A stretch of 64,000 nt of DNA from Chitinophagaceae bacterium UBA7600 (lineage in GTDB: Bacteria; Bacteroidota; Bacteroidia; Chitinophagales; Chitinophagaceae). Under the pieces are notes generated by a model that saw nothing but the letters and a program-made list of their open reading frames with translations, was not told the DNA's origin and did not search any database. The stretch is from contig DLKC01000048.1 in NCBI GenBank assembly GCA_002478885.1, positions 72,518-136,517 of the forward strand, in the 5' to 3' direction. Of the stretch, positions 26,298 through 35,070 are shown in pieces. Within the stretch, counting starts at the first letter, position 1, and each line of letters starts with the position of its first letter. The position numbers were made by a program, and so were the translations under genes.

Positions 26298-26331
26298 CTA
26301 CCGGTAGCGGCAAAACATCTTCTTAGCTTCG
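26298..26331 (+). promoter_or_regulatory. Palindrome and promoter of receiver-only gene
   Basis: CTACCGGTAG is a perfect 10-bp palindrome, followed 16 bases later by TAGCTTCG (one mismatch to TAnnTTTG). TTCTACCGGTA recurs upstream of the second RNA unit (27101-27111). Confidence 0.45.
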
Positions 26332-26347
26332 TTTTCCAGTATACAAC

Positions 26348-26728
26348 ATGTATTTAATGAGTGTGAAAAAGAAGGACATTTTAATTGTCGACGATTCAGA
26401 ACTGATAGCTGAAAGACTATCCCTTCTCTTGCAGGAACAGGAATCTGTAGGTTTTGTAAGCAAAGCATACAACCACGAATCTGCATTTAGACAGCTGGAA
26501 CAAAGAAATCCACAAGTAGTCATTTTGGATATAAACCTTGGATCTGTTAATGGCATTCAGCTGCTTTCTATGATCAAAGAAAAATATCCAGATAAAATCG
26601 TCATGATGTTTACCAACCACGCCAATCCATACTACCGCACACTCTGCAAAAAAGCTGGCGCTGATTACTTTCTCGATAAATCGAAAGATTTTGAACTGAT
26701 ACCAGACATCATAGATTCTTTAGATTAG
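26348..26728 (+). CDS. Receiver-only response regulator (CheY-like)
   Basis: A 126-residue single receiver domain: VDDSE acidic pocket, phospho-acceptor Asp in VVILDINLGS near residue 59, and the conserved Lys in FLDKSKD near 108. There is no output domain. The start could also be the ATG nine bases later (26357), which only trims three residues. It follows the PAS kinase and NarL-type regulator by about 100 bases in the same direction but has its own terminator, and probably its own promoter with a TACCGGTA palindrome. It could be a phosphate sink or relay for the kinase, or act by protein-protein contact. Confidence 0.9.
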   Translation: MYLMSVKKKDILIVDDSELIAERLSLLLQEQESVGFVSKAYNHESAFRQLEQRNPQVVILDINLGSVNGIQLLSMIKEKYPDKIVMMFTNHANPYYRTLCKKAGADYFLDKSKDFELIPDIIDSLD

Positions 26729-26779
26729 TCAGCCACGGTTTTTGCCTGCCTGCAGCTCTCAAAGAAATTTTATTGATAA

Positions 26780-26810
26780 GCTTTACCGTTTGACAGGTAA
26801 AGCATTTTTT
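26780..26810 (+). terminator. Intrinsic terminator of receiver-only gene
   Basis: GCTTTACC pairs with GGTAAAGC around GTTTGACA and is followed by ATTTTTTT. It lies about 50 bases after the stop codon. Confidence 0.9.
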
Positions 26811-26850
26811 TGGCTCTGAAATGGCATTTGTAGTAAACATTCTACTCTAA

Positions 26851-27055
26851 TACCGGCTTATTTCAGGGGTAAAATGAAAGATAGTTCTATTTTTCAGGGC
26901 ACAATTCCATCGTTACTTTGTGTAACAAAAGAGAAAAGGCTGAATTATCAAACCCCCTTTTAAACCCAATATCCTTAAAATAATTAATATCCAATTTCCG
27001 AAACTTTTCTCTCTTAAATGCAAAGCGGAATTCTCACGAATTCCTTTTTGTTTTT
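26851..27055 (+). ncRNA. Candidate small RNA, unit 1 (with upstream site and promoter)
   Basis: The unit contains, in order: an inverted repeat TACCGG...GGGGTA (26851-26871), GTTCTATTTTT (26884-26894), the -7-like TTACTTTG (26913-26920), then a predicted RNA of about 130 nt from near 26927. GAGAAAAG (26931-26938) pairs perfectly with CTTTTCTC (27004-27011), closing an A-rich, mostly unpaired loop that holds two AATATCC motifs (26968, 26986). The end is GGAATTC-TCAC-GAATTCC and T5 (27027-27049), an intrinsic terminator. No ORF of note. Unit 2 repeats this layout 260 bases downstream. I do not recognise an Rfam family. An RNA that titrates an RNA-binding protein is a reasonable hypothesis; a 6S-like RNA seems less likely. 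Confidence 0.55.
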
Positions 27056-27103
27056 ATAGCCTCACCGGTTCCAAAACACCAGTGTTTAATGTAGTAAATC
27101 TTC

Positions 27104-27329
27104 TACCGGTACCCTTGCTATTTAAGGGTTAAATTAAGTAAATGTTCTATTTTTTGTCCTGCATTAACGCAGTTACTTTGTATCAGCAAAAGAGATAAGA
27201 GGTAAAACATTCAATATCCTTTTTTCAAACCCAATATCCCAATAAGAAACTATCCAATATCCAATTTTCGAAAAACCTTTTCTCTCATGGCATTAAGTGG
27301 AATTCCCCCAGGAGTTCCACTTTCATTTT
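27104..27329 (+). ncRNA. Candidate small RNA, unit 2 (diverged tandem copy)
   Basis: Same order as unit 1: TACCGGTA and ACCCTT...AAGGGT (27104-27129), GTTCTATTTTT (27144-27154) exactly 18 bases before TTACTTTG (27173-27180), a predicted start near 27187, and AGAGATAAGAGG (27191-27202) pairing with CCTTTTCTCT (27276-27285) with one mismatch and one bulge. Three AATATCC motifs follow (27213, 27233, 27256), then the terminator AGTGGAATTCC-CCCA-GGAGTTCCACT (27296-27321). The terminator stem differs in sequence from unit 1 but is kept as a stem, and the loop is reshuffled while AATATCC is kept. Selection on RNA structure and motif is therefore likely. Confidence 0.55.
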
Positions 27330-27363
27330 AACAGCAGTTCAAAATCAAAAAGTTGTCTCGCGC

Positions 27364-27831
27364 TCAAAGCATCGCACCCAATAGTCTTTTCAATTCCTCA
27401 TGAGATGGATTAATCGCTACAATCTTACCATTCTTATCCAATAGAAAGGAGTTAGGTATATAATTCACATCCCATTTTACCGCCACATCACCGCTTGTAT
27501 CGTTTACGAGTACCCAGTTAAGTTTCTCACTGCTAGCCGCAGCTTTCCAGTCAGCAGGGTCCATATCGACAGAAACACTATAAACTTCGAAACCCTTTCT
27601 CTTGTAAGCATCATAAACCGATTTCAATTGAGGAAAGCTTTTACGGCAAGGCTTACACCAGCTTGCCCAGAAATCGACCAGCACCACCTTACCTCTAAAT
27701 GAAGTAAGATTAACCTGCTTTCCATTCATTCCCTTCAGCGATATTTCAGCCGCCGTGTCCCCCACTTTTGGCTGGGCAAAACTCATTGTAGTTACCAACA
27801 ACATCACCGCAGCAAAGATCAATTTTCGCAT
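27364..27831 (-). CDS. TlpA/ResA-type thiol-disulfide oxidoreductase
   Basis: A 155-residue exported thioredoxin-fold protein: signal peptide 1-19 (ending SFAQ), then the AhpC/TSA-Redoxin fold with active site FWASWCKPCRKSFPQL (Cys near residues 59 and 62) and the cis-Pro segment NYIPNSFLLDKNGKIVA. It should reduce disulfides in periplasmic proteins or apocytochromes c, with the exact partner unknown. It stands alone, convergent with the tandem RNA units. Length is the minimum for the family, without the N-terminal DUF4369 domain common in Bacteroidota relatives. Confidence 0.92.
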   Translation of the reverse strand: MRKLIFAAVMLLVTTMSFAQPKVGDTAAEISLKGMNGKQVNLTSFRGKVVLVDFWASWCKPCRKSFPQLKSVYDAYKRKGFEVYSVSVDMDPADWKAAASSEKLNWVLVNDTSGDVAVKWDVNYIPNSFLLDKNGKIVAINPSHEELKRLLGAML

Positions 27832-27972
27832 TTCATCAATTTTGCTGCAAAATAAAAAACGATAGAATGGAATTTACTGGTCATCCCAATATTTTTAAAA
27901 TAGATAACAAATCACAGCAGCTCGAACCAACTGAAAATTTTGTACCTGGCTGCATCGCAATGCCCGGCCCCG

Positions 27973-27992
27973 GTTGTGTCACTCACTTGTAC
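27973..27992 (-). repeat. Dispersed repeat copy 13 (GTGACAC subtype, exact)
   Basis: GTTGTGTCACTCACTTGTAC, the exact second-subfamily consensus, preceded by GCCCGGCCCCG. It lies between two minus-strand genes. Confidence 0.95.
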
Positions 27993-28096
27993 GCCAGGTC
28001 CATCGGTCAGCAAAGACGAGGAAATAATAAAACAATATCTACATGAATGTTATAATGACCACAGGCGCTGTAAAGCTGAGCCGTTCTATATACTAA

Positions 28097-30133
28097 CTAG
28101 TTTACAAAACTCCACCAGAATCCAAAACGGAACCAAAAGGGGCGTTGAGGGTAATGGGGTGCAGCAAAGTTGTAATAGGTGAACCGGTATTGATCCTCAG
28201 GATTGAAGGCATTCAGGTTTTCGACTCTCACGAAACCTTTAAAGCTTTTTATGCGGATGTTGAGAAAGGCGTTAATGTCAGGACGGTTATTCCTTGTACT
28301 AAAAGTATCCTGGTAAAAGAACTGACCATTGAAAGGTGAATAGTTATCCGGCTTATACGGAGTGTTGTAACGTACTTCAAAGCCCGTTGACAAAAAAAGG
28401 TTTTTGAAAAAATTGCCTTCAAAGGCAAACCGGTTTCGCGTCAGGAGCAATGGCACGTTTACCGGAGGGTTGCCGGCGGTTTGCTGGGCATGCACTTCAA
28501 TATACCAGTTCCAGTGTTTTGCGAGTTTAAGTTTCTTTTCGGCACCTACATGCAACACATTAAAAAGTGCTGCCTGCTGTTTTGCCTTAAAAAAGTCGTC
28601 CATGTAAATGTAGTTACCTACTATATAATAATCGCCGCGCAAAGAAAGGTCCAGCTTTGAAAAATTAAACGAGGCATAAGCCCTCGAAATATTTTGCTTG
28701 TTAAAACTGCCGGTGGTAATAACCGGGAATGCGCTAACACTGTTGTTAAAGACTGCGGCCGCCGATTTGTTCACGTTTTGAAAACCCGCCTGTAAATACC
28801 CGGTGTTATTGTTGAGCACTCTTTCCAGCATAATGGCAGCCTCATAGTCCCCCGCATAGGACCCGGTTCCATATAAGCGCCCTGCAAGTTCAACATCCCA
28901 TTTCTTATTACGGGTACGGTTGCGGTATTCAGCGGCAAAATAAATGTTGTTGTATTTTTTTATATAAGGGTAATAGCCGCCCGAGATTAATTCGTAACCT
29001 GTACCCAACTTAAGAAATTGGTTAGGGTTATTCTTTTCAGGATAAGATATAATGCTGAAATCATTGGTGAGTTTGTACCACAGGTCACGGTAAGCATACG
29101 CTCTGCCATTCATAACAACATGATAAAAGCTCTTGTATAAAGAATCGACGGGGTAGTCATCTTTAAAAGTATAGTCGTCCTTTTTATAATCAAGTGTGTA
29201 TTGAAAACGGATACGGGGATAGAACAGCCGGTAAGTTATGGTATCAACAACCAAAGAATCGCTTTGCCCGAGATCATAGGTCTGGCGTAATAAAAACTCG
29301 TTGCTTTTATAGATGGTGCCGGTGTTTATAGACGTACTGAAGAAATTTCGCGAAAACGAAGAGGCATTGCCCAGGCGAACGGGCACAACGAAAGGATCGT
29401 TGAAGTTAAGGCCGGTTGTGCTTTTATCGTCCTGGATGCCGCCATTGTCAGACGACTTCATGCTGTTGCTTAAACTTAGCAGGGTTATTGAATAGCGCTT
29501 GTTCTTACTGGTATAACCAAGGCTTACACGAATATTGTTATCGCTTGTATTAGAGTTCTTGAATGCACCCGGTGCATTGATGAGCCGGTATTCAAACCCG
29601 AGGTTTACGTTGTTTTTACGGTTTTGTGTATGCACAACATCTATATACTGTTCAGACTTGCTACCCAGCAAATACGCCAGTTCGGTATAAGGTCTTGTGG
29701 TCGAATACATTTTTGTATTCTCGGGCGTAAACTTGTAAACATCATAACCGTGGAAGCCGGGATCAAAACCCGCCTTCATATAAGGAGAAAAGATCATCGG
29801 CCTCGCTGCATTGCCGAAATTACCCATATCGGTATAATTATACGAGACGGGATATCTTGAATAAAAATCGCTGATGGAAGAATCGATCTTGTAGGTCCTG
29901 GCTGAATCAAAAAAATGATAGCTGATGGTTATAGAATCTGCCAGAGGATCGCGGTGCTGCAGTTTGTCGCCGGTAGTATCTTTTTTCCCCGGCCTGCTCC
30001 TTGGATCGAAACGCGATAAGTTGCTTGTTGCACCACTTGGCGAGAAACCCCCATCATCCTGCGCCCATGCGCGCAAACCGCATAAGACCGAGAGCAAAAA
30101 ACAAATTGTGTATACCGATCGCCTGTAGTTCAT
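28097..30133 (-). CDS. Putative outer-membrane porin (Porin_10-like)
   Basis: A 678-residue protein with a signal peptide (about 1-24, ending AWAQ), a low-complexity Ser/Pro/Asp-rich linker (about 25-70), and a long region of alternating polar and aromatic residues ending in a terminal aromatic strand (RFGFWWSFVN), as expected of an outer-membrane beta-barrel. The motifs YSRYPVSYNYTDMGNFG and GFDPGFHGYDVYKF near 100-130 are typical of the Bacteroidota putative porin family. It may admit small solutes; no substrate can be deduced. It is 75 bases downstream of the purine nucleoside phosphorylase gene on the same strand, so the two may share a transcript. Confidence 0.82.
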   Translation of the reverse strand: MNYRRSVYTICFLLSVLCGLRAWAQDDGGFSPSGATSNLSRFDPRSRPGKKDTTGDKLQHRDPLADSITISYHFFDSARTYKIDSSISDFYSRYPVSYNYTDMGNFGNAARPMIFSPYMKAGFDPGFHGYDVYKFTPENTKMYSTTRPYTELAYLLGSKSEQYIDVVHTQNRKNNVNLGFEYRLINAPGAFKNSNTSDNNIRVSLGYTSKNKRYSITLLSLSNSMKSSDNGGIQDDKSTTGLNFNDPFVVPVRLGNASSFSRNFFSTSINTGTIYKSNEFLLRQTYDLGQSDSLVVDTITYRLFYPRIRFQYTLDYKKDDYTFKDDYPVDSLYKSFYHVVMNGRAYAYRDLWYKLTNDFSIISYPEKNNPNQFLKLGTGYELISGGYYPYIKKYNNIYFAAEYRNRTRNKKWDVELAGRLYGTGSYAGDYEAAIMLERVLNNNTGYLQAGFQNVNKSAAAVFNNSVSAFPVITTGSFNKQNISRAYASFNFSKLDLSLRGDYYIVGNYIYMDDFFKAKQQAALFNVLHVGAEKKLKLAKHWNWYIEVHAQQTAGNPPVNVPLLLTRNRFAFEGNFFKNLFLSTGFEVRYNTPYKPDNYSPFNGQFFYQDTFSTRNNRPDINAFLNIRIKSFKGFVRVENLNAFNPEDQYRFTYYNFAAPHYPQRPFWFRFGFWWSFVN

Positions 30134-30208
30134 TAATAAGGATAAAGCCGCAAAATAACAGTAAACCTGTGAATGAAAAGATAATTCAATTTATATAACA
30201 GCGGCTTC

Positions 30209-31033
30209 TTAAAGAGCAGCAACCATTTCCCTGAACAGGGCAGTCAGTTTTGGTTCAGCATCTTTAGCGGCCGCGAGCACTTCTTCATGCGTGATAATGC
30301 TGTCATCTTCTCTTATGCCAAGATCGGTTATTACACTTACAGCAAACACTTTCATGCCTGCATGCACGGCTATTATCACTTCCTGCACGGTACTCATGCC
30401 AACCGCATCGCCGCCTATATTTTTTATAAGCCTGTATTCAGCATGCGTTTCAAATGTTGGGCCGGTTACACCCGTATATACACCTTCCCTGAGGTCGAAG
30501 CCAAGCTCCCTGCCGATCTGTTTTGCTTTTGCCATAAAAGGTTTGTAATACGGTTCACTCATGTCCGGAAACCGCACACCCAATTCCGGCTCATTCGCAC
30601 CTATTAAAGGATTAACCGTAAAGAAACTGATATGATCTTTTATGATCATCAGGTCGCCCACTTTAAAGCCTTCACCTACCCCGCCTGCCGCGTTTGACAA
30701 AAACAGGTTATTGATGCCAAGCATCTTCATTACCCGTACCGGGTAGCTTACCTGCTGCGGTGTATAACCCTCGTAAAAATGAAAGCGGCCCGCCATTACC
30801 AACACTCTTTTACCACCCAGTCTGCCAAAAATCATTTTACCCTGGTGGCCTTCGACCGTGCTTACTGGAAAATGAGGGATAGTTTCGTAGGCGATTTCCT
30901 GCTCTATTTCCATTTCGCTGCTGAGATTGCCAAGCCCACTGCCAAGTATAATGCCCGTTGTTATGGTATGCGGGTAAATACTACGGATATGTTCGGCAGT
31001 TTCGGTCAGTTGTTGCATTAATTGTGAAGCCAT
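30209..31033 (-). CDS. punA: Purine nucleoside phosphorylase, trimeric type
   Basis: A 274-residue enzyme splitting inosine and guanosine with phosphate into base and ribose 1-phosphate. Family signatures: GIILGSGLGNLS near 27-38, EGHQGKMIFG near 65-74, MAGRFHFYEGYTPQQV near 83, the Asn in LSNAAGGVGEGF, and GGDAVGMSTVQEV near 208-220. Length is typical of the trimeric PNP I class. It acts in cytoplasmic purine salvage and would work with the NCS2 permease encoded at 12.8 kb. A perfect -7 element (TATATTTG, minus strand, 31069-31076) lies 36 bases upstream. Confidence 0.95.
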   Translation of the reverse strand: MASQLMQQLTETAEHIRSIYPHTITTGIILGSGLGNLSSEMEIEQEIAYETIPHFPVSTVEGHQGKMIFGRLGGKRVLVMAGRFHFYEGYTPQQVSYPVRVMKMLGINNLFLSNAAGGVGEGFKVGDLMIIKDHISFFTVNPLIGANEPELGVRFPDMSEPYYKPFMAKAKQIGRELGFDLREGVYTGVTGPTFETHAEYRLIKNIGGDAVGMSTVQEVIIAVHAGMKVFAVSVITDLGIREDDSIITHEEVLAAAKDAEPKLTALFREMVAAL

Positions 31034-31068
31034 GGCTCTTGCTTATTGATTGATGGATTAAAACCGGG

Positions 31069-31076
31069 CAAATATA
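31069..31076 (-). promoter_or_regulatory. -7 promoter element of punA
   Basis: TATATTTG on the minus strand, a perfect TAnnTTTG, 36 bases before the start codon. No clear -33 TTTG was found at the right distance. Confidence 0.5.
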
Positions 31077-31237
31077 GTTGATGCACGGTTGAATTCTGCC
31101 TTAAACGACGTGTATCTGACTGTGTGACTACGGTTGCTGGTGATGCATTGCCTATGCACAAAGCCATGATATGTGATAGAAGAAAGCCGGCAAGTGAAAA
31201 ATGTCCGGACTTTTACTTTACCGATGGCGGTACAGGA

Positions 31238-31257
31238 GTACAAGTGAGTGACACAAC
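31238..31257 (+). repeat. Dispersed repeat copy 14 (GTGACAC subtype, exact)
   Basis: GTACAAGTGAGTGACACAAC, followed after only four bases by GCCGGGGG, the shortest spacing to the CCGG box of all copies. Confidence 0.95.
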
Positions 31258-31414
31258 AACAGCCGGGGGATGTTATACCGTCGGCTCCATCAAAAAACTG
31301 TTTCACCCGTTACACAATCATCGCTACTGTTTTTTTGATAAAAAACGGTGGCACTGAAAATATAGTCAGCTTCTTATGTGTTTAATAGCTGCGAAACTTT
31401 ATTTTTATTGCCGC

Positions 31415-34183
31415 ATGAAACAAGCTGATAAATTTCTACTGTTGGTTGTAGCAATGGTTGCATCGTTAACTGCAAAGGCGCAGCTTTGTTCCGGCAGCCT
31501 TGGCGACCCTGTTATCAAAATAACATTCGGTTCCGGGCCCAACCCGGGACCACCGCTGTCAGCCGCTACTACCAATTACGTATTCAATTCTACCACCTGC
31601 CCCAACGACGGCTTTTATACGGTTGCAAACAGTACCAGCAATTGTTTCGGGAATTCATGGCATACTCTCAATACCGACCATACGGGAGACCCGAACGGAT
31701 ATTTCATGCTGGTGAATGCATCTATTCTTCCACAGGATTTTTATGTGGACACGGTACGCGGCCTGTGCTCGAACACAACTTTTGAATTTGCCGCCTGGGT
31801 AGTAAATGTTTTAAGAAATTCAGCCTGCGGTGGAACAGGCATTACGCCCAATCTTACCTTTAAGATAGAGACGTTAACAGGTGTTATTATCAAACAATTT
31901 ACTACTGGCAATATTAGTGCTGATGCTTTTCCTATCTGGAAACAGTACGGATTCTTTTTTCAAACATCTGCAAATAGTACCGATGTGGTTATAAGAATTA
32001 CCAACACCAATCCCGGTGGTTGTGGTAACGACCTTGCATTGGATGACATTACCTTCAGACCTTGCGGCCCACTGCTAACGGCCGCAGTAGTTGGTGTTAA
32101 TGGCAGCACTTCTGTTAACAAGTGCGACTATGATACCTCGTCCCTGCACTTTACAGCAACAATTTCTACGGGTTATACCAATCCTTCGTATCAATGGCAG
32201 GTTAGCAGCAATACAGACCCCACATGGAGAGATATACCTGGGGCAACAAAATCAACCTATACCAGGCCACCGGCCGTTGCGGGCACTTACCAGTACCGAA
32301 TAATCTCGGCCGAGGCAGGGAATATCAATAGCAGCTCATGCAGGGTTGCATCGAATGTTATTACCGTGACGGAAAATGCAAGGCCGGTAACTTCTGCCAC
32401 CAACAATGGTCCGCAATGCGACGGCACCGCTGTTACGCTTACTGCAGGCGGTGGTCTTAGCTATGTTTGGACATATCCCGATAAACACACGGAACCACTA
32501 CAGTCTATAATCGTTAACCAGATAAAAGATTCAGGTAAATATTTCGTGAAGGTTACCAGCGCTGCAGGTTGTGTTGCAACGGATTCCAGTTCTGTGACTT
32601 TCCTGCAAAGACCATCAGCAAAATGGTCTTTGGCAAAAGCAGCCTGTGAGCAGGCTGCGGTTGCTTTTATAAATACATCAACCGCAGCAGCCGGGCAAAC
32701 CATAAACGCGTATTCTTGGGATTTTGGGGATGGCAGTTCCGAAACGATAAAAGACCCTACGCACACTTTTTCAACAGCAAAAGATTATGCTGTTAGTCTT
32801 GTTACAACAACAGACAAACAATGCAGCGATACCTTGCTGCAAACTTTAACCGTACATAGTCTGCCGAAGCCCGATTTTATATTGCCGGAAATATGCCTCA
32901 GCGACCCTTTCGCAGAATTCGTTAACGCCTCAATAGTTGAAAACAACAACCTGTCTCAGTCTGCCTTTCAATGGAATTTCGCCGATCCTTCCGCAAACCA
33001 GGGAAACCCGAACAGTTCTGCAAGTCAAGATCCTAAACATGTATACAGCGCTATCGGCGTGTACAATGTATCGTTGACGGTAACGTCTGTAGATGGCTGT
33101 GTTGCAGACACCATAAAGCCATTTACGGTTAACGGGGCACTGCCGCTGGCACAATTCACAGTGCAACAGGCTAACAGTTTATGCAGCAATAACGATGTTG
33201 TGATCACCGACAATTCTTCTGTAAACTTTGGCAGCATCACCAAGACAGAGATCTATTGGGATAGTCAGAATGATCCTTCTAACATGGTCACAGATGAGCT
33301 TCCATTCAAAGGCAAACAATACCATTTTCGTTATACAGACTTTGGTACTCCGGCTACCAAAAACTTTACCATTCGCTATGTTGCATACTCAGGTATTAAC
33401 TGCGTAAATGAAATTCAGCATACTATAACATTGCAAGCAAGTCCCCAGGTTCAGTTCAATCCTGTTCCTGCCATTTGCGCAGCCGCAGATGCATTCAGCA
33501 TTACACAGGCACGGGAAATCACTGGCATCGGCGGTGCATTCGCGTTCAACGGTAATGGCGTAACAACAAAAGGCATATTCGATCCGGTAATTGCCGGTGC
33601 CGGTCTGCACAACATCACGTACACATACACAGCAACCAATGGTTGTATCGACAGCGCATCACAAACGATTAAAGTTTTTCCCCAGCCGGTGGCCAATGCG
33701 GGGCCAGACAAAAGTTTGCTTGAGGGTGGTTCGGTTATTATTGACGCTACCGCCTCCGGTGATATAACCAGTTACCTGTGGACGCCAAACGATCATATAA
33801 GCAATAACACGGTGCTGGTACCAACGGTGTCACCCGTAAATGACATTACCTATACCCTTACCGTAACCTCATCAGACAATTGCGTTACCAGGGACGCCGT
33901 ATTTGTAAAAGTGTTTAAAACACCGGTTATACCTAACGCTTTTTCACCAAATGGAGACGGCATAAACGATACATGGATAATTGACTATCTCAATTCCTAT
34001 CCCGGTGTAACAGTGCAGGTTTTCAACCGTTATGGGCAGGCGGTATATCGCAGTGTTGGTTACAGCAGGCCATGGGATGGAACATATAATAACCAGCCAC
34101 TTCCTGTAGGCACCTATTATTATGTGATCGACCGTAAAGTTGCGGCGCCTAAAATCAGCGGCTGGGTGGCGATATTAAGGTGA
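31415..34183 (+). CDS. T9SS type B cargo protein with PKD domains
   Basis: A 922-residue secreted protein; the ATG at 31415 starts a clean signal peptide (about 1-22, ending AKAQ), unlike the longer frame from 31376. Residues 25-215 resemble a jelly-roll domain (ALDDITFRPCG at its end). Then come immunoglobulin-like or PKD modules; one clear PKD motif is AYSWDFGDGSSETIKDPTHTFS near 440-460, and others are near 500-590 and 760-830. The C-terminal 85 residues (IPNAFSPNGDGINDTW ... GTYYYVIDRK) are the CHU_C / gliding-motility-associated type B sorting domain. The product is therefore exported by the type IX system. An adhesin or large surface protein is likely. It is convergent with the outer-membrane protein gene. 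Confidence 0.9.
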   Translation: MKQADKFLLLVVAMVASLTAKAQLCSGSLGDPVIKITFGSGPNPGPPLSAATTNYVFNSTTCPNDGFYTVANSTSNCFGNSWHTLNTDHTGDPNGYFMLVNASILPQDFYVDTVRGLCSNTTFEFAAWVVNVLRNSACGGTGITPNLTFKIETLTGVIIKQFTTGNISADAFPIWKQYGFFFQTSANSTDVVIRITNTNPGGCGNDLALDDITFRPCGPLLTAAVVGVNGSTSVNKCDYDTSSLHFTATISTGYTNPSYQWQVSSNTDPTWRDIPGATKSTYTRPPAVAGTYQYRIISAEAGNINSSSCRVASNVITVTENARPVTSATNNGPQCDGTAVTLTAGGGLSYVWTYPDKHTEPLQSIIVNQIKDSGKYFVKVTSAAGCVATDSSSVTFLQRPSAKWSLAKAACEQAAVAFINTSTAAAGQTINAYSWDFGDGSSETIKDPTHTFSTAKDYAVSLVTTTDKQCSDTLLQTLTVHSLPKPDFILPEICLSDPFAEFVNASIVENNNLSQSAFQWNFADPSANQGNPNSSASQDPKHVYSAIGVYNVSLTVTSVDGCVADTIKPFTVNGALPLAQFTVQQANSLCSNNDVVITDNSSVNFGSITKTEIYWDSQNDPSNMVTDELPFKGKQYHFRYTDFGTPATKNFTIRYVAYSGINCVNEIQHTITLQASPQVQFNPVPAICAAADAFSITQAREITGIGGAFAFNGNGVTTKGIFDPVIAGAGLHNITYTYTATNGCIDSASQTIKVFPQPVANAGPDKSLLEGGSVIIDATASGDITSYLWTPNDHISNNTVLVPTVSPVNDITYTLTVTSSDNCVTRDAVFVKVFKTPVIPNAFSPNGDGINDTWIIDYLNSYPGVTVQVFNRYGQAVYRSVGYSRPWDGTYNNQPLPVGTYYYVIDRKVAAPKISGWVAILR

Positions 34184-34224
34184 TAAATTGATAGGCCCGG
34201 CGATGGTAGTACTATTTTACTTTA

Positions 34225-34244
34225 GTTGCGTCGCACACTTTTGC
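34225..34244 (-). repeat. Dispersed repeat copy 15 (GCGACGC subtype)
   Basis: GTTGCGTCGCACACTTTTGC, with the GTAC end altered, preceded by GGCCCGGCGATG. It lies between convergent genes. Confidence 0.9.
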
Positions 34245-34302
34245 TGCAACGCACGGGTCAGCAAGCCTTTGCTGCCGGTTACTCGCCGATATAAACCAAA
34301 AA

Positions 34303-35070
34303 TTATTTACGCTTCTTAACGCTAAACCTGCACGATAAGCCCAGCGAGACAAAATAATCTGGTGCATTGTTAGTGAGCCCCACACCTGCCGACAGATCGA
34401 TCATAAGATCATTGTTTAGCAGGCAGGTCAAGCCGCCATCAAAACGATGATCGGCTTTATCGTGCACCGGAGCAAAGCCATACAACTCAACAAAACCTCC
34501 CACTCGCTCCGAGAGTGCAATGCCTGTTGTTAGTGTATAGATATAAGTCGGCCGGGGCGTTTCCCCGTCCCATTCCGCGCCAAGATTATACGCGATTGAA
34601 ATCTTTTGCGACAACGTATGCTGCATGGTAAACCTGAAGGAGGGGGCAATGTAACTTGTTTTAAAATCGTTACTGCCAGCGCCGGCTGTGGTTATATGGC
34701 CAATAAAAGACGTCTTTGGAATAAGGCCTTTTTCTTCAAGCAATCCTGCTTTAAAGCCAACCGTTAACGGCAGCAATCCCATGCTGTAAGTGTTGTTATT
34801 TCTTTCAGTTACAAGCTCGGTGATCAGTCTAAGTTCAATGTTGCTGTTTACACCGTATTTCCAGAGTGTTGAAGGATAGCTGAAAGTCTTTTGGCCACTG
34901 CCGGCATATTCGTAGGTGAACCCGTTCTCGACCTGTATATATTTTTGTGGAACGATAAAAGGGCATTCGGTTTGATCGGGGCGGTCTAACTGTATCGGGT
35001 TACCCTGTGCCATAAGATCATTCTCTTCTATGCAAAAGAATAAACCCAATGAAATAAAATACCTGGCCAT
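34303..35070 (-). CDS. Outer-membrane transporter-like protein (phenol MetA pathway family)
   Basis: A 255-residue exported protein with an unusually polar signal region (residues 1-22, ending LMAQ) and a mature part rich in beta strands with a C-terminal strand ending in FVSLGLSCRFSVKKRK. The opening LDRPDQTECPFIVPQKYIQVENGF is typical of Bacteroidota members of the Phenol_MetA_deg family, annotated as transporter-like outer-membrane beta-barrels. No substrate is known for this branch and no degradation genes are adjacent. It stands alone between dispersed repeats 15 and 16. Confidence 0.7.
   Translation of the reverse strand: MARYFISLGLFFCIEENDLMAQGNPIQLDRPDQTECPFIVPQKYIQVENGFTYEYAGSGQKTFSYPSTLWKYGVNSNIELRLITELVTERNNNTYSMGLLPLTVGFKAGLLEEKGLIPKTSFIGHITTAGAGSNDFKTSYIAPSFRFTMQHTLSQKISIAYNLGAEWDGETPRPTYIYTLTTGIALSERVGGFVELYGFAPVHDKADHRFDGGLTCLLNNDLMIDLSAGVGLTNNAPDYFVSLGLSCRFSVKKRK

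Larger units (their letters stand above)
31034..31414. other. Divergent intergenic region between punA and T9SS type B gene
   Basis: A 381-base spacer holding the punA promoter (31069-31076) and one dispersed repeat (31238-31257). Nothing else was recognised; an ORF of about 80 codons across it reads through the repeat and was not accepted. Confidence 0.55.
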
